The notes beneath the pieces were generated by a model. The model saw only the letters and a program-made list of their open reading frames with translations, had not been told where the DNA came from and searched no databases. From Clostridium sp. 26_22 (GTDB lineage Bacteria > Bacillota > Clostridia > TANB77 > CAG-508), in the NCBI GenBank assembly GCA_001916005.1, contig MNRP01000047.1, forward strand, positions 1 through 32,917: 32,917 nucleotides of DNA. The letters are read 5' to 3'. Shown piece after piece: positions 31,247 to 32,917 of this stretch; position 1 is the stretch's first letter, and the number at the start of each line of letters is the position of its first letter. The position numbers and the translations under genes are program-made.

Positions 31247-32917
31247 GTGCCAAGAAAAGGATATATAGCAAAAAGAGACGTTTTACCAGATCCAATATAT
31301 AACAGCAAAGTTGTTACAAAATTAGTAAACAACATAATGTTAGATGGTAAAAAATCAGTTGCTCAAAAAATAGTATATGATGCATTTGACATTATAAAAG
31401 AAAAAGAAGGAAAAAATCCTTTAGAAGTTTTTGAAGCAGCTTTAGAAAACATAATGCCAGTTCTTGAAGTTAAAGCAAGAAGAGTTGGTGGAGCTACATA
31501 CCAAGTTCCATTAGAAATAAGACCAGAAAGAAGACAAACTTTAGGATTAAGATGGTTAGTAACATATGCTAGAAACAGACATGAAAAAACAATGGCTGAA
31601 AAATTAGCTGGTGAAATAATGGATGCAGTTGCTGGAAACGGTGGAGCATTCAAGAAGAAAGAAGATACACATAGAATGGCTGAAGCTAATAAAGCTTTTG
31701 CTCAAAGAAATATAGGAATAATGGCTCACATTGATGCTGGTAAAACAACAACAACAGAGAGAATATTATTCTATACAGGTAAAACTCACAAAATAGGTGA
31801 AGTTCACGAAGGTGCTGCAACAATGGACTGGATGGCACAAGAACAAGAAAGAGGTATAACAATTACATCTGCTTGTACAACTTGTTTCTGGAAAAATAAT
31901 AGAATTAATATTATTGATACTCCAGGACACGTTGACTTTACAGTAGAAGTTCAAAGATCTTTAAAAGTTCTTGATGGAGCTGTAACAGTTTTAGCAGCAA
32001 AAGGTGGAGTTCAACCACAAACAGAAACAGTTTGGAGACAAGCTGATAAATATAGTGTACCAAGAATGGTATATGTAAATAAAATGGATATTACTGGAGC
32101 TAACTTTATGCTTTGTGTTGACCAATTAAAAACAAGATTAAAAGCAAATGCAGTTCCAATCCAATTACCAGTAGGTGCAGAAGATAACTTCCAAGGAATA
32201 GTTGATCTTATAAAAATGAAAGCGTTCATCCAAGATGATAAATTAGGAGAACACATTGTAGAAACAGAAATACCAGAAGAAATGAAAGAAGAAGCTGAAA
32301 CATGGAGAGCTAATATGATTGAAGCTGCTGCTGACCAAGACGAAGAATTAATGATGAAATACTTAGACGGTGAAGAGTTAACAGAAGAAGAAATCAAAAA
32401 AGGTTTAAGAGCTGGAACATTAGCAAATAAAATAGTTCCTGTAACATGTGGTTCTTCTTACAAAAACAAAGGTGTTCAAGAATTATTAGATGCAATAGTT
32501 GATTACATGCCATCACCAGTAGATATACCACATATCAAAGGTGAAACAATGGATGGAAAAGAAACAGAAGCTAAAACTTCTGATACAGAACCATTTGCAG
32601 CTTTAGCATTTAAAATTGCTACAGACCCATTTGTTGGAAAATTATGTTTCTTCAGAGTTTACTCTGGAACACTTGAATCTGGATCAACAGTTCTAAATTC
32701 AAGCAAAGATAAAAAAGAAAGAGTTGGAAGAATTCTTCAAATGCATGCAAATCACAGAGAAGATATAGACAAAGTTTATGCTGGTGATATTGCTGCAGCC
32801 GTAGGTTTAAAAGATGTAACAACTGGAAATACTTTATGTGATCCAGATCATCCAATAATCCTAGAATCAATGGAATTCCCAGAACCAGTTATCGATATAG
32901 CTATTGAGCCAAAAGAT
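31247..32917 (+). CDS. rpsG-fusA: Ribosomal protein S7 fused in frame to elongation factor G (partial, runs off the window)
   Basis: One open frame of 557 codons, without a stop, from GTG 31247 (AAGGAGGG upstream) to the window edge. Residues 1-152 are S7, starting PRKGYIAKRDVLPDP and including EVKARRVGGATYQVPLEIRP, complete up to EANKAFA. The usual final HYRW and stop are missing. The frame goes straight into QRNIGIMAHIDAGKTTTTER, the start of EF-G without its first ~10 variable residues. EF-G motifs follow: G1 AHIDAGKT (160-167), DTPGHVDFT (from 224) and NKMD (278-281), then domain II. The normal stop, spacer and start of fusA are deleted. Met144 (31676) could begin an EF-G of normal N-terminal length. 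See the findings for alternatives. Confidence 0.85.
   Translation, partial: MPRKGYIAKRDVLPDPIYNSKVVTKLVNNIMLDGKKSVAQKIVYDAFDIIKEKEGKNPLEVFEAALENIMPVLEVKARRVGGATYQVPLEIRPERRQTLGLRWLVTYARNRHEKTMAEKLAGEIMDAVAGNGGAFKKKEDTHRMAEANKAFAQRNIGIMAHIDAGKTTTTERILFYTGKTHKIGEVHEGAATMDWMAQEQERGITITSACTTCFWKNNRINIIDTPGHVDFTVEVQRSLKVLDGAVTVLAAKGGVQPQTETVWRQADKYSVPRMVYVNKMDITGANFMLCVDQLKTRLKANAVPIQLPVGAEDNFQGIVDLIKMKAFIQDDKLGEHIVETEIPEEMKEEAETWRANMIEAAADQDEELMMKYLDGEELTEEEIKKGLRAGTLANKIVPVTCGSSYKNKGVQELLDAIVDYMPSPVDIPHIKGETMDGKETEAKTSDTEPFAALAFKIATDPFVGKLCFFRVYSGTLESGSTVLNSSKDKKERVGRILQMHANHREDIDKVYAGDIAAAVGLKDVTTGNTLCDPDHPIILESMEFPEPVIDIAIEPKD

Noticed and set aside
1..32917. CRISPR array, tRNA genes, rRNA or insertion sequences
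   Set aside because: I found no regularly spaced repeats, no tRNA cloverleaf with CCA-type end, no rRNA segments and no transposase frames in the window.

Overview
The window is a low-GC (roughly 30 %) Gram-positive chromosome segment. Shine-Dalgarno sites are strong (GGAGG-like), TTG and GTG starts are common, the codons are AT-rich, and TAA, TAG and TGA all act as stops. The gene orders ylxM-ffh-rpsP-khpA-rimM-trmD-rplS, gdpP-rplI-dnaB, tilS-ftsH and rpsL-rpsG-fusA are typical of Bacillota. Two Spo0E-like proteins and an OLE RNA/OapA pair point to an anaerobic Clostridia-type lineage. I cannot name the species.

Layout. 1-1900: a degraded diversity-generating retroelement (DGR) locus. It has a prepilin-like target protein with a GC-shifted variable repeat, a MutS-I-like accessory protein and a reverse-transcriptase remnant; no template repeat is visible. 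2000-5300: a dicarboxylate-type symporter, then on the minus strand dgt, an XRE regulator and a Spo0E-like peptide. 5390-7520: a 39-residue acidic peptide, a guanylate-kinase-like protein, a ~620-nt structured RNA with its own promoter that I call OLE RNA, and oapA. 7518-8090: a clipped DUF2442 mini-gene and a type I toxin with a convergent antisense RNA. 8136-13163: an SDR oxidoreductase, then the SRP/ribosome-maturation operon. 13181-18257: gdpP (c-di-AMP breakdown), rplI, dnaB and tilS. 18294-20907: ftsH, an unknown 59-residue protein and rpsU. 21017-23606: two M16 peptidases. 23676-27371: a second Spo0E-like gene with a possible Spo0A box, then a SWIM-SNF2 helicase. 27437-30516: trmFO and a large unknown coiled-coil protein. 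30569-32917: rpsL, then an open reading frame in which ribosomal protein S7 runs directly into elongation factor G.

Most striking are (1) the in-frame rpsG-fusA fusion, which lacks the S7 stop, the intergenic region and the EF-G start, and may be a real fusion or an assembly deletion; (2) the OLE RNA/OapA pair, supported by nested helices and the adjacent protein; (3) the DGR-diversified prepilin-like protein left beside a broken RT; (4) the type I toxin-antitoxin module; and (5) a small dispersed inverted repeat with a GGACGTCC-like core in intergenic gaps.

Most transcription units have a recognisable sigma-A promoter with a 17-bp spacer and end in an intrinsic terminator, so the unit boundaries given are fairly well supported.
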